A stretch of DNA of 64,000 nt from Vulcanimicrobiota bacterium (lineage in GTDB: Bacteria > Vulcanimicrobiota > Vulcanimicrobiia > Eremiobacterales > Eremiobacteraceae): positions 1 through 64,000 of the forward strand of contig JABCYQ010000013.1 of assembly GCA_013290125.1 (NCBI GenBank), in the 5' to 3' direction. Shown piece by piece: positions 56,588 through 64,000 of the stretch; position 1 is the stretch's first letter; the number at the start of each line of letters is the position of its first letter. The notes beneath the pieces were generated by a model. That model was given only the letters and a program-made list of their open reading frames with translations. It was not told where the DNA came from and did not search any database. Made by a program: the position numbers and the translations under genes.

Positions 56588-59359
56588 ATGCATTTGAAAG
56601 TCGCGCAAACCCGTAATCTCCACAGTCGTAAGGCAGCAGGGTCTATCGCGAAGCCGCCGCTCATCGGCCGGTCCGCTATACTCGACCGCCTGGTGGCAAG
56701 CGACGCGCGGATGTTGGTACTGGTAGGCGAGCCGGGCATCGGCAAGACGCGCCTGCTCGCCGAGCTGCACGTAGCGACCGGTTCTCGCGATGACCGCTGC
56801 GTGTCGATCAGCTGTCTGCAGGCGAACCAAGCGATTCCATTTGAACCGCTCATCGCGTTGGCGCGCGGGATATGGCGCCGCTGCCGCGTCACCGAAGCAC
56901 AACTGCGGAACTTCGTGGACTCTCGCGGCATCGATCGCCTCTGGTACTTTCGCGAGCTCATCGAGGCGGCCGTCCGTGATGCACCGTTGACGTTGCAGAT
57001 CGACGACGCGCAGTGGGCCGACGCGGAATCGATGGAAGCCATCCTCTGCACCGTCGACCGGCTAGGCGACTCTCCGCTTCAATGGCACATCGCGATGCGC
57101 AGCGGGTATTCGCAGCTGCATCGCCGCTTCGAAAAGTTGGCCTCGAGCGGAACGGCGCGCATCGAACGCTTGGAGCCGCTGACAAAGGACGAGACGACCG
57201 AGCTCGCGCGCGCGATCCTGCCCGCCGAAGTGCAGGCCCGACTCAAGCCGCAAGCGCTCTGGGCCGACAGCGGCGGCAACCCGCTTTATGTAGAGCACTG
57301 CGCGCACGCCGCGACCGCGGACCGGCGGCTTGCCCGCGGCTCGCTGCGTCAGCTATTTGAGGATAGGATCGGCGCCGTTTCGAGCGCAGCCACCGACATC
57401 TGCTCGTGGCTCGCAGTCGCCGGCCGGCCGACTCCTCCACCGACGCTCGCCGCGCTGACCGGCCTGTCAGTTTCCGGCGCAGAGCTGCTGCTCGAAGAGT
57501 TGGAAGACGCAGGTCTTGTAGCGCTCGGCGACGGCGGCGCCGAATTCAGACACGCGCTGATCCGCGAGGCGTGCTACGGTCTGCTCGACGATGCCGGACG
57601 GCGCCAGCGTCACGAAGCGCTCGTGCCGTATGCCGAGAACGATTGGCATCGCGTCAATCATCTGGACGGGTCTGGTCGCCTGACCGAGGCCGCGGTCGCA
57701 TACAATGCGCTGGGCTGGCGGCACATCGACAGTGCAGAACCCGAGCGCGCGCATGCTGCGTTCCTCAACGCGCTGCAACGTGTGTCGGCGGCCGATGCGA
57801 TCGCCGCCGAAGCCCGCGCGGGGCGCGCGGTCGCGCTCGTCTGGTTAGGTCGGACAGCGGACGCTATGCGCGCGTGGCAAGATTTCCAGCTCGCCCGGAC
57901 GTCGCCGTCCGATACGATATTCGTCACCGCCAACGTCCGACTCGCCGAAGCGGCGTGGGAGAACGGCGAAGACGTCGAAACCGCATTGCCGGTTTTGCAG
58001 ACCGCGTTGGAATCTGCAGCCGACCTCGCGCCGCACTTGCTTCCGCGGATATTGTTGCTGCTCGGTGCAATTCTTGAGCGCCGCGGCGACTTGTCAACGG
58101 CGCAGGCGTTCCTGGAACGCGGATTGTGCGCCGCTGAGTCCGTGGCGAATTCGCGCGATGCGCTGCGGTTGCGCTCGTGGTTGGCGGTCGTCAAAGCGCG
58201 TCGCGGAGATCCCGCTGGCGGAGTCGCTATGCTCGAGGGTGTCGTCGAGCGCGCGGAGGCACTACAATATCCGAATGACGTCGCGCAGGCGTGCGTGAAG
58301 CTCTGTTACCTCGCCGACATGACGGGCGACAATGAACAATACGCCGTCTGGTGCCGGCGCGGATTGCGCGACAACGGTCCTGCGTCTATTTATTTGCGCG
58401 GCCTCTTGATGACGAATCTCGCTAGTGTGGAGACCGATGTCGGGAACTTGCGCGAAGCGCTGGCATATTCAGTCGCCGCCGAGCGTCTCACGTCCGCTCT
58501 CGGAGGCAATCTCGTGATCCGCGCGCTTTGCCAGCAGGCGATGCTGCATGCGACTATGGGTTCGTTCGCAGCAGCCGACGACTGTCTGACGCGCACCAAA
58601 CAGCATCGGCAGCGTGCGTCCGAGTCGTGGCAGCGCGCGCTCAAGTATGCACGGGCGGTTGTGGACGAGTTGCGCGGCGACATCGTATCGGCGCGGGCGC
58701 TTTACGCCTCGACCCAAGTGGGTTTGGATGGCGCCGCGCGCACCGAAGTCTTCGATTTGCGATCGCTCGCGGGAATGGTGCGTACGGCCTGCCGTCTCGG
58801 TGACCTGGATGACGCGGTGTCCAGTCTCGCGCTGCTGCGCGCCGTCTGCAATCCAGGCTGGGTCATCGCGGATTCGCTGCTCGCAGAGGCCGAAGGTCAT
58901 GTCGCGATCGCGCAAGGCAACACCAACGAGGGTTGCGCGAAGCTGATGGAGGCGCGAAAGACCGCGCGTTATCGAGTCCGCGACCTCGAGCTAGCAGCGA
59001 CGGTGGCAGAAGCGCAGAAGGATCGCCGCGAGCTCGCCAAATGCATCGCGGCGCTGCAGCGGATCGAAGCGCTTGGCGTGGCGGCGGAATTTCGGACCCG
59101 CGCGCGTGCGCTAGGGATGCGACCGGGGAGCATGCGGCCGCGCGTCGGTTTGCTCACCGATCGCGAGATCGATGTGGCGCGCTACGTCGCGTGCGGTAAG
59201 TCGAACGGCGAGATCGCCCGGCTGATCAACGTGACGCGCCGGACCGTGGAGTTCCACGTCGCAAACATATTCCGTAAACTCGACCTGAATTCGCGCGTCG
59301 AATTGACCGCGCTGATGGCGACCGGAGCTGTCTCAGGCGCGCAGTTGAACGGAACGTAA
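56588..59359 (+). CDS. LuxR-type regulator with ATPase (MalT/LAL-like) and TPR-like region
   Basis: Large LuxR-family (LAL) activators use an ATPase switch to control a C-terminal DNA-binding domain. Here: Walker A GEPGIGKTRLL (about 47-56), Walker B LTLQIDDAQWADAESMEA, a winged-helix/helical region, then TPR-like repeats from about residue 370 (AAFLNALQRVSAADAIAAEA, ALESAADLAPHLLPRILLLL). The HTH is GLLTDREIDVARYVACGKSN, with TRRTVEFHVANIFRKLDLNS (about 850-915). The start could be ATG 56564 or 56588; neither has a good ribosome-binding site. 923 aa from 56588. The target genes are not evident; the small ORF 56403-56534 diverges from it. Confidence 0.88.
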   Translation: MHLKVAQTRNLHSRKAAGSIAKPPLIGRSAILDRLVASDARMLVLVGEPGIGKTRLLAELHVATGSRDDRCVSISCLQANQAIPFEPLIALARGIWRRCRVTEAQLRNFVDSRGIDRLWYFRELIEAAVRDAPLTLQIDDAQWADAESMEAILCTVDRLGDSPLQWHIAMRSGYSQLHRRFEKLASSGTARIERLEPLTKDETTELARAILPAEVQARLKPQALWADSGGNPLYVEHCAHAATADRRLARGSLRQLFEDRIGAVSSAATDICSWLAVAGRPTPPPTLAALTGLSVSGAELLLEELEDAGLVALGDGGAEFRHALIREACYGLLDDAGRRQRHEALVPYAENDWHRVNHLDGSGRLTEAAVAYNALGWRHIDSAEPERAHAAFLNALQRVSAADAIAAEARAGRAVALVWLGRTADAMRAWQDFQLARTSPSDTIFVTANVRLAEAAWENGEDVETALPVLQTALESAADLAPHLLPRILLLLGAILERRGDLSTAQAFLERGLCAAESVANSRDALRLRSWLAVVKARRGDPAGGVAMLEGVVERAEALQYPNDVAQACVKLCYLADMTGDNEQYAVWCRRGLRDNGPASIYLRGLLMTNLASVETDVGNLREALAYSVAAERLTSALGGNLVIRALCQQAMLHATMGSFAAADDCLTRTKQHRQRASESWQRALKYARAVVDELRGDIVSARALYASTQVGLDGAARTEVFDLRSLAGMVRTACRLGDLDDAVSSLALLRAVCNPGWVIADSLLAEAEGHVAIAQGNTNEGCAKLMEARKTARYRVRDLELAATVAEAQKDRRELAKCIAALQRIEALGVAAEFRTRARALGMRPGSMRPRVGLLTDREIDVARYVACGKSNGEIARLINVTRRTVEFHVANIFRKLDLNSRVELTALMATGAVSGAQLNGT

Positions 59360-59370
59360 TATCGGGTGCT

Positions 59371-60093
59371 TCAGGAGAGGTAACCGGCGAACGGATCGTC
59401 CTTGACTTCGTCGCAGAAGCTTGGAAGGCTGAAGCCCGGTACTTTGCAGTAGCCCACGTCCGCGACGAAAGAATGTGCGCAGGCAGAAGGCTTGCGCTTC
59501 GCGACCACCGCGACCGCGTCGAGAAACGCATCGATGAAGTGCGTGCGCGGTGCGGCCTGAAGCACGCTCACCACGTCGGCGCGCGCGAGGATATCGAGCG
59601 ACCCGCCAAAGTCGGCGCCGACCCCCGCGTTCACGAGCATCACCTCCGGCTGCTTGTGTCGTGCGATTCCGCCGTTATCATGCAGCGCGATCGCGTCCCA
59701 GGCGATATCCGTGCGCGCATCGGCAACCCCGTGGCTTGTTAACAACGTGCGTGCGACGTTGGCGCCGTCAACCTCGAACGGATTCGAATCGCTTATATAT
59801 TTCGCACAAAGGCCCGTGTCGTGGAGTATCGATGCGACGTAGACGAGTTCGACGTCGTGGTCGATGTGCTTCGCTGTTGCAATGAGTTCAGCGAACAGAT
59901 ACGTCCGCAGCGAATGGTTGAGGATTTCGGTGGATTCTACCGATCGTGCTAAATCCAGCGCGTCCTTAGCAAGGGACGTATCCGGGATCGCGATTCCCGC
60001 GATTCGCTTGGAGGACACGGTCACGCTAGCCTGCGCCGGGACCGCCGCGGATACCGCGGCTAACGCGCCCAAGAACGTCGATCGAGTCATCAC
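59371..60093 (-). CDS. Exported HD-domain phosphohydrolase-like protein
   Basis: A 240-aa HD-domain protein with a signal peptide (MTRSTFLGALAAVSAAVPAQA), which is unusual for this superfamily. Metal ligands can be traced: His60 in LNHSLRTYLFAELI, His91-Asp92 in ASILHDTGL, then LTSHGV (His121), IALHDNGG (His138) and a later ADVV aspartate. The best resemblance is to the YfbR/cyanamide-hydratase-like HD proteins. Substrate unknown. The gene converges on the LuxR-type regulator, 11 bases apart. Confidence 0.8.
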   Translation of the reverse strand: MMTRSTFLGALAAVSAAVPAQASVTVSSKRIAGIAIPDTSLAKDALDLARSVESTEILNHSLRTYLFAELIATAKHIDHDVELVYVASILHDTGLCAKYISDSNPFEVDGANVARTLLTSHGVADARTDIAWDAIALHDNGGIARHKQPEVMLVNAGVGADFGGSLDILARADVVSVLQAAPRTHFIDAFLDAVAVVAKRKPSACAHSFVADVGYCKVPGFSLPSFCDEVKDDPFAGYLS

Positions 60094-60139
60094 TCACCTC
60101 AGCAATAGCAGAAACGGGGTAGGTCCGAATTCGCGACGA

Positions 60140-60697
60140 ATGAACAACGTCATGCGCGAACATTCGAGCGAAAAGAACAGCGTCGCCCAACCGCATTCAA
60201 GCACCGCCCTTCTCGATTCTCCCGTCGGTCCGCTTTTCGCGCGAGTCGAAGCCGGGGAGCTCATCGAGCTTTCATTTTCGCGCCGCAATCAGCGCGAACA
60301 TTGGACCGAGAGACCCGGCGGGGACCACCCGCCCGTTATGCGCGCTCTGCAGATGCAGATGGGCGAGTACTTCGCGGGGCAGCGTCGGGCCTTTGATATT
60401 CCGATCCGGCTGATCGGTCCGACGTTTCACCTTCGCGTCTGGAATGCGCTTTTGGAAATCCCCTATGGCACTACGATGGCATATGGCGAATTGGCCAGCC
60501 GAATCGGAGACTCGGACGCGGCGCGAGCGGTCGGTGCGGCGAACGGCGCCAACCCGATCATCATCATCGTCCCCTGTCATCGCGTGATCGGCGCGAATGG
60601 AAAGCTCGTCGGCTTCGGAGGCGGCCTGGGCCGCAAGCGGTTCTTGCTCGACCTCGAATGCGGTCGCCCGGCGCTCGATTTGGGCCCCCGACTGTGA
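60140..60697 (+). CDS. ogt: Methylated-DNA--protein-cysteine S-methyltransferase (MGMT)
   Basis: This suicide enzyme repairs O6-methylguanine. Active site Cys146 lies in IIIVPCHRVIGANGKLVGFG. The DNA-recognition helix (YGTTMAYGELASRIGDSDAARAVGAANGANP) carries the Tyr and the Arg finger (ARAVG). Residues 20-90 form the alpha/beta N-terminal domain. Start ATG 60140 or 60152 (185 or 181 aa); no clear ribosome-binding site. It precedes the iron-type regulator by 96 bases, a gap that holds the operator palindromes. Single-gene transcript. Confidence 0.94.
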   Translation: MNNVMREHSSEKNSVAQPHSSTALLDSPVGPLFARVEAGELIELSFSRRNQREHWTERPGGDHPPVMRALQMQMGEYFAGQRRAFDIPIRLIGPTFHLRVWNALLEIPYGTTMAYGELASRIGDSDAARAVGAANGANPIIIIVPCHRVIGANGKLVGFGGGLGRKRFLLDLECGRPALDLGPRL

Positions 60698-60717
60698 ATA
60701 TGGGCCCGTCACCGACT

Positions 60718-60742
60718 GCAAGGTAAGTCCGTCTAACCTTGC
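60718..60742. promoter_or_regulatory. Palindrome 1 upstream of the DtxR-type regulator
   Basis: GCAAGGT, 11 bases, ACCTTGC: perfect 7-base inverted arms. It begins 20 bases beyond the ogt stop and lies 51 bases before the regulator's ATG. Together with the neighbouring palindrome it is a candidate for cooperative repressor binding. Confidence 0.65.
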
Positions 60743-60743
60743 G

Positions 60744-60761
60744 AATTAGGCAAGCCTAATT
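60744..60761. promoter_or_regulatory. Palindrome 2 (iron-box-like operator) upstream of the DtxR-type regulator
   Basis: AATTAGGC AA GCCTAATT: a perfect 8+2+8 palindrome. Half-sites TTAGG and CCTAA match those of the DtxR/IdeR iron box (TTAGGTTAGCCTAACCTAA). It ends 32 bases before the ATG at 60794, so it probably overlaps the promoter. Autoregulation by the adjacent repressor is the natural reading. Confidence 0.75.
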
Positions 60762-60793
60762 GAGCGCGTAAGTCACGCCGAATAGGACCTTGC

Positions 60794-61522
60794 ATGACGC
60801 ACTCCGCTTTGAAGTCGGCGCCGGATACGCAGCCCGACGAGAACGAAGTCAGCCCAAACGTCGAAATGTACCTGAAATCCATCGTCAGACTGCACGATGG
60901 CAGCGGCCCGGTCGCCACGTCCGCGATCGCGCACGAGCTTGCGGTCTCCGCTGCGTCCGCATCGGCGATGCTCAAGCGTCTCGACGCCGAGGGTTACGTC
61001 GTGCACGATGGCAGGCACGGCGTGCGACCGACCGCGTCGGGTGCGCGGATCGGCGCGCTCACGTTGCGCCGCCAGCGGCTTGCGGAACGACTGCTCGTCG
61101 ACCACTTCGGCGTCGCATGGGAACTTGCGAGCGCAGAGGCGTGCCGGCTCGAGCACGCGATCTCTCCCATGGTCGAACATCATCTCGCCCACTTTTTGAA
61201 AGAGCCGACGACCTGTCCGCACGGACATCCGATCCCACGCGCAGACGGATCGATGTGGCAGCACGATCGCGCGATCGACCTCATCGATCTGCCGCTCGAC
61301 GTGCCGGCCAAAGTGCTTGAAGTGAAGCACGAAGTCCCGGAGTTGCTGCACTATTTGGGTGAGATCGGGTTGCGCCCCGGCGTCGTCGTCACCTTGAAGA
61401 AACTCGAGCGCGCGATCGGGCTCATCACGATCGACGTTGCTGGCAAAAAACACACGGTCAGCGTTCCGCTTGCAAACGACGTGCTCGTGCGTGACCCAGT
61501 CAACGCGAAATCGAGGAAATGA
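60794..61522 (+). CDS. DtxR-family metal-dependent repressor (iron-type ligands)
   Basis: A 242-aa DtxR/IdeR-like regulator. Winged helix 20-85 (EMYLKSIVRLHDGSGP, VSAASASAMLKRLDAEGYVV), dimer/metal domain 86-165, SH3/FeoA-like domain from about 170. The primary metal site follows DtxR: Met25 (EMYL, equal to Met10), Cys117, Glu120 and His121 in EACRLEH. His79 of DtxR is Gln here (RRQRLAERLL), so the ancillary site is changed. The conserved PHGHPIP segment matches its paralogue at 30109. Two perfect palindromes precede it. Its stop is four bases before the oxidase-permease fusion, so both are in one transcript. Confidence 0.93.
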   Translation: MTHSALKSAPDTQPDENEVSPNVEMYLKSIVRLHDGSGPVATSAIAHELAVSAASASAMLKRLDAEGYVVHDGRHGVRPTASGARIGALTLRRQRLAERLLVDHFGVAWELASAEACRLEHAISPMVEHHLAHFLKEPTTCPHGHPIPRADGSMWQHDRAIDLIDLPLDVPAKVLEVKHEVPELLHYLGEIGLRPGVVVTLKKLERAIGLITIDVAGKKHTVSVPLANDVLVRDPVNAKSRK

Positions 61523-61526
61523 TCCG

Positions 61527-63401
61527 GTGATCGCAACGATTTGTCGCCGGGTCGCGCTCCTTACCATCGTCATCGCAGTGTCGGTTTGCGGCGTCACGAG
61601 CGCGCGAGCGGATCAGCCGCTGACCGCAAACGCGCCATCGCAAGCCACGATCGACGCGGCCGAAGAGCAGGCCTCGAAGGACTACGCATTGCTGCCGGCG
61701 CTGCCCCCGGTGGCGCCCGGAAAACTCAAAACATTTCGCATCATCGCCGAAGTGAAGCCGTGGGTCGTGGCGCCGGGCATCACCGTCTCGGCTTGGACCT
61801 ACAACGGAACCGTGCCCGGCCCGACGCTTCACGTCCGCGCAGGCGATCGCGTGCGCGTGATCTTCACCAACCACTTGCCCGAACCGACCACGATCCACTT
61901 GCACGGAATCGACGTCGCGCCCGATATGGACGGCGTGCCCGGTTTCAGCCAGGTGCCCGTCGCGCCGGGCGAGACGTTCACGTACGAGTTCACGGCGACT
62001 GATCCGGGCACGTACATCTACCACACGCATTTCGACGATTTCAACCAACTCGATCGCGGCTTGTATGGGGCCGTCGTCGTGGACGATGCCGCCAAGTCGA
62101 AGTACGAACGCGACTACCTGATGCTGCTCTCTTCGTGGCGCGTTTTCAGCGGATCCGAAAACTACTTCAGCATCAATGGCAAGAGCTATCCGCTGACCAA
62201 GCCGTACCGTGTCCACAGCGGTGACCACGTGCGCATCCGCATCATCAATATAAGCGGCACGGAATTTCACACGATGCACGTCCACGGCCACAAGTTCACG
62301 CTCGTGGACATCGACGGGCAACCGGTGCCGCTCGCGGCGCAGCAGAAGATGGTCACGGTGCTCGTCGGTCCCGGCGAGACCCGCGATATCGCGTTCACCG
62401 CAGACGCCCAACCCGGCACGTGGATGGTGCATTGTCACGTCGTCGATCACATGATGAACGCCGGCAACGGACCCGGAGGACTGATCACCGCCATTCAGTA
62501 CGACTCCGCGCCGGACAAGTTCAGTTCGCTCGCGATGGCCGACATGATGACGCCGTCGCAAGGGGGCGGGGGCGACGAAGGCAGCGCTGCGCCGGCCGGA
62601 CCTCCGCTTGCGTTCGGCACGACGCTGCTGCTCGGCACGATCGCTGGCCTCACGATCTTCTTCGGTCTGCCGTTCGCGGCGATGAAGCGCATCTCCAAAA
62701 ACGGCATGGCATTCCTGAACGCGATCGCGATCGGCGTGCTGTACTTCTTGTTGTTCGATATCTTGCGCCAGGCCGGAAGCCCCATCCAGGCCGCGCTGCA
62801 GAACATGCGGTTGGGCGCGCCCGCCGCGCCGTTCATCTCGCTTGCAGCGATCTACGTCGGCGGATTGCTCGTGGGCCTGCTTGGGCTGGTCGGGCTTTCG
62901 GCGTGGCTCTTGCGCCGAGCGCGCACGTCCGGGCCCGATGGCGCGATGAGCCCAATGGCGCTTGCGACGGCGATCGCGATCGGAATCGGTTCGCACAACT
63001 TCAGCGAAGGGCTTGCGATCGGTCAGTCGGCCGCGACGGGCGCGGTCCAGCTCGCCGTCCTGCTGATCATCGGTTTCGCGCTGCACAACATGACGGAAGG
63101 ATTCGGCATCGCGGCGCCGCTCGCGGGGACCGGCGCCGCCGGCGTCGGTGCGATAGTGCGGCTCGGATTGATCGGCGGGGCGCCGACCTTCCTGGGCACG
63201 CTCGTCGGCTATAATTTCGTCTCGCCGATACTGAGCATCGTGTTTCTGACGCTCGCCGCCGGCGCGATCATGTATGTGATCGGCGAGATGACGAAAGTCG
63301 GCGGGAGAATCGGCCATAAAGAAACCGCAGCGGCGGGTCTCTTCGTCGGCTTCGTCGCGGGATTTGCGACGGACCTCATCCTCAGCGCCGCCGGCGCCTA
63401 A
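61527..63401 (+). CDS. Multicopper oxidase fused to a ZIP-family metal permease
   Basis: One 624-aa polypeptide from GTG 61527, behind GAGGAAA. Residues 1-28 form a signal peptide. Residues 60-330 are two cupredoxin domains with type 2/3 copper ligands: IHLHG (124-127), YHTHF (166-168), HTMHVHGH (248-255) and HCHVVDH (302-308), type 1 Cys303. The position ten after the Cys, usually Met or Leu, is Gly313; Met309 and Met310 precede it. A Gly/Pro linker (340-360) leads into about eight membrane helices of the ZIP fold: helix IV HNFSEGLAIG (490-499) and helix V HNMTEGFGIA (520-529) carry the metal-site His/Glu pairs of the ZupT/GufA subgroup, with Pro replaced by Ser and Thr. The oxidase would face the periplasm and feed or guard the permease. 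Oxidation of Fe(II) or Mn(II) coupled to transport is inferred. Confidence 0.93.
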   Translation: MIATICRRVALLTIVIAVSVCGVTSARADQPLTANAPSQATIDAAEEQASKDYALLPALPPVAPGKLKTFRIIAEVKPWVVAPGITVSAWTYNGTVPGPTLHVRAGDRVRVIFTNHLPEPTTIHLHGIDVAPDMDGVPGFSQVPVAPGETFTYEFTATDPGTYIYHTHFDDFNQLDRGLYGAVVVDDAAKSKYERDYLMLLSSWRVFSGSENYFSINGKSYPLTKPYRVHSGDHVRIRIINISGTEFHTMHVHGHKFTLVDIDGQPVPLAAQQKMVTVLVGPGETRDIAFTADAQPGTWMVHCHVVDHMMNAGNGPGGLITAIQYDSAPDKFSSLAMADMMTPSQGGGGDEGSAAPAGPPLAFGTTLLLGTIAGLTIFFGLPFAAMKRISKNGMAFLNAIAIGVLYFLLFDILRQAGSPIQAALQNMRLGAPAAPFISLAAIYVGGLLVGLLGLVGLSAWLLRRARTSGPDGAMSPMALATAIAIGIGSHNFSEGLAIGQSAATGAVQLAVLLIIGFALHNMTEGFGIAAPLAGTGAAGVGAIVRLGLIGGAPTFLGTLVGYNFVSPILSIVFLTLAAGAIMYVIGEMTKVGGRIGHKETAAAGLFVGFVAGFATDLILSAAGA

Positions 63402-63440
63402 CGATTTCGCGCACCTTCGCCCGGATTCTGAACCCGGATT

Positions 63441-63466
63441 CTGAAGGGGCCGACGCTAGTCGGCCC
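63441..63466. repeat. Family A repeat, single hairpin form
   Basis: CTGAAGGGGCCGACGCTAGTCGGCCC. Arms GGGCCGAC/GTCGGCCC pair around a GCTA loop. It begins 40 bases past the oxidase-permease stop and may end that transcript. The rest of the gap 63402-63840 has no gene: a run of GAGCG-type purine-rich sequence (about 63651-63760), the imperfect pair GGGGCCTGAC/GGGGCCGTCAG and a family B copy. Confidence 0.82.
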
Positions 63467-63778
63467 ATACCATTTAGCCCCGCCATCACCGGTCTATGTC
63501 GATGACCGGGGACGCGGCGGAAAATCGGGATATTCAACTTCCGCCGCTCGACTTCGGCGGCTTTCGCCGCCTCAGACGCCCCGGCTTTTCGACATCGCCG
63601 GTGATGGCGCCATACACTGCGCGACCGACGACGACCGCAAGTCGGGCCCTAAGCGAGGCGTTGAATGAGGAGCGGAGCCATGGATGGCGAGAGCGACGAA
63701 ATGAACCGAGCGACGCAGCGAGCTGGATGCGAGCGAAGGAGCGTCCTCGCGGGGGCCTGACTTGCGGGGCCGTCAGGT

Positions 63779-63802
63779 GGGCAAGCGATGCTTGCCCTAC
63801 TA
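63779..63802. repeat. Family B palindromic repeat
   Basis: GGGCAAGCGATGCTTGCCCTACTAC: intact copy with the same CTACTAC flank as the copy embedded in coding sequence at 22120. It lies 38 bases downstream of the acs 3' end. Confidence 0.88.
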
Positions 63803-63840
63803 CGAAATCGGATATCGAAGGTCGAAGATCGACGGCCGAG

Positions 63841-64000
63841 TTATTCCTCCGGAGGGGCGGTCCGCGCCATCTCCGCGATCGTCTTCACGACGTTCGCGTC
63901 GGCGAGCGTCGTGGTGTCTCCGAGCGGCCGATTCTCCATCACGTCGCGTAGCAGACGCCGCATGATCTTTCCGGAGCGCGTCTTCGGCAGGTCAGGCGTG
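63841..64000 (-). CDS. acs: Acetyl-CoA synthetase, C-terminal end (truncated by window edge)
   Basis: Acs activates acetate to acetyl-CoA through acetyl-AMP. The 52 visible codons read [20 protein letters not shown], which contains the conserved Lys of the [11 protein letters not shown] motif that is needed for adenylation and is the usual acetylation site. They are followed by [19 protein letters not shown] and TAA at 63841. This tail is diagnostic of Acs and closely related acyl-CoA synthetases. The rest of the gene lies beyond base 64000. Confidence 0.9.
   Translation of the reverse strand, partial: TPDLPKTRSGKIMRRLLRDVMENRPLGDTTTLADANVVKTIAEMARTAPPEE

Noticed and set aside
59864-60139. 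N-terminal extension of the DNA methyltransferase frame
   Set aside because: This part overlaps the HD-domain gene on the other strand and has no resemblance to MGMT; the enzyme begins at 60140 or 60152.
60718-60761. Intrinsic terminator of ogt
   Set aside because: No T-run follows either palindrome, and the half-sites match DtxR-type operators; an operator reading is preferred.
61500-63317. 605-aa minus-strand frame opposite the oxidase-permease fusion
   Set aside because: Rich in Arg, Asp and His without hydrophobic cores; a shadow of the strongly supported plus-strand gene.
63496-63951. 151-aa plus-strand frame at the right edge
   Set aside because: It runs through a family B repeat and opposite the diagnostic acs tail; no ribosome-binding site or family.

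Overview
The window is a 64-kb chromosomal fragment of a GC-rich, diderm bacterium. Evidence for an outer membrane is a TonB-dependent receptor-like protein, a DUF5916-type outer-membrane barrel, several lipoproteins and an AcrB-class RND pump. The initiator tRNA is encoded without its CCA tail. The gene mix (DUF2339/DUF3999 pair, adenylate-cyclase/ATPase regulators, many secreted proteins of unknown function, dispersed hairpin repeats) would fit an uncultured lineage such as Candidatus Eremiobacterota (WPS-2). That placement is inference from general resemblance and has not been tested.

Layout. 1-10.3 kb: the conserved nusA-ylxR-infB-rbfA-nrnA-truB-ribF translation cluster, interrupted by two minus-strand genes between nusA and ylxR and by a lipoprotein gene between truB and ribF. 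10.4-14.1 kb: secreted proteins, including two with a SHExxE core and a cyanophycinase-like peptidase. 14.2-18.1 kb: a DUF2339/DUF3999 membrane pair. 18.2-27.4 kb: a TonB receptor-like protein, an MFS-acyltransferase fusion and an RND pump. 27.5-29.9 kb: an aldo/keto reductase and a PLP decarboxylase. 30.1-32.2 kb: a first metal locus, with an MntR-like regulator, an unusual Nramp-type transporter and a 45-residue membrane peptide. 33.2-43.9 kb: an SDR, a PAS/GAF/GGDEF/EAL sensor, a Tat-exported multicopper oxidase, a sedolisin, and a cyclase/ATPase regulator with a SnoaL partner. 44-56.5 kb: secreted proteins, a kinase-less membrane sensor, tRNA-fMet, adenosine deaminase, small envelope proteins, a DUF5916 protein and a string of very small ORFs. 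56.6-63.4 kb: a LuxR-type ATPase regulator, an HD hydrolase, a DNA repair methyltransferase and a second metal locus. The window closes on the 3' end of acs.

The most striking system is at 60.7-63.4 kb. A DtxR-type regulator with iron-type ligand residues lies behind two adjacent perfect palindromes, one resembling an iron box. Four bases downstream starts a single polypeptide that joins a signal peptide and two-domain multicopper oxidase to a complete ZIP-family metal permease. This resembles, in one chain, the yeast Fet3 oxidase/Ftr1 permease partnership. The 30-kb locus has MntR-like ligand residues in its regulator and a transporter whose metal-site motifs depart from classical Nramp. The two loci therefore look like separate circuits for different divalent metals.

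Two families of dispersed palindromes punctuate the region. Family A (core GGGGCCGACTTTATGTCGGCCCC reduced or paired as an inverted double hairpin) occurs eleven times, almost always next to a gene's 3' end. Family B (GGGCAAGCGATGCTTGCCC) occurs five times, once translated in frame near the C-terminus of the MFS-acyltransferase protein.
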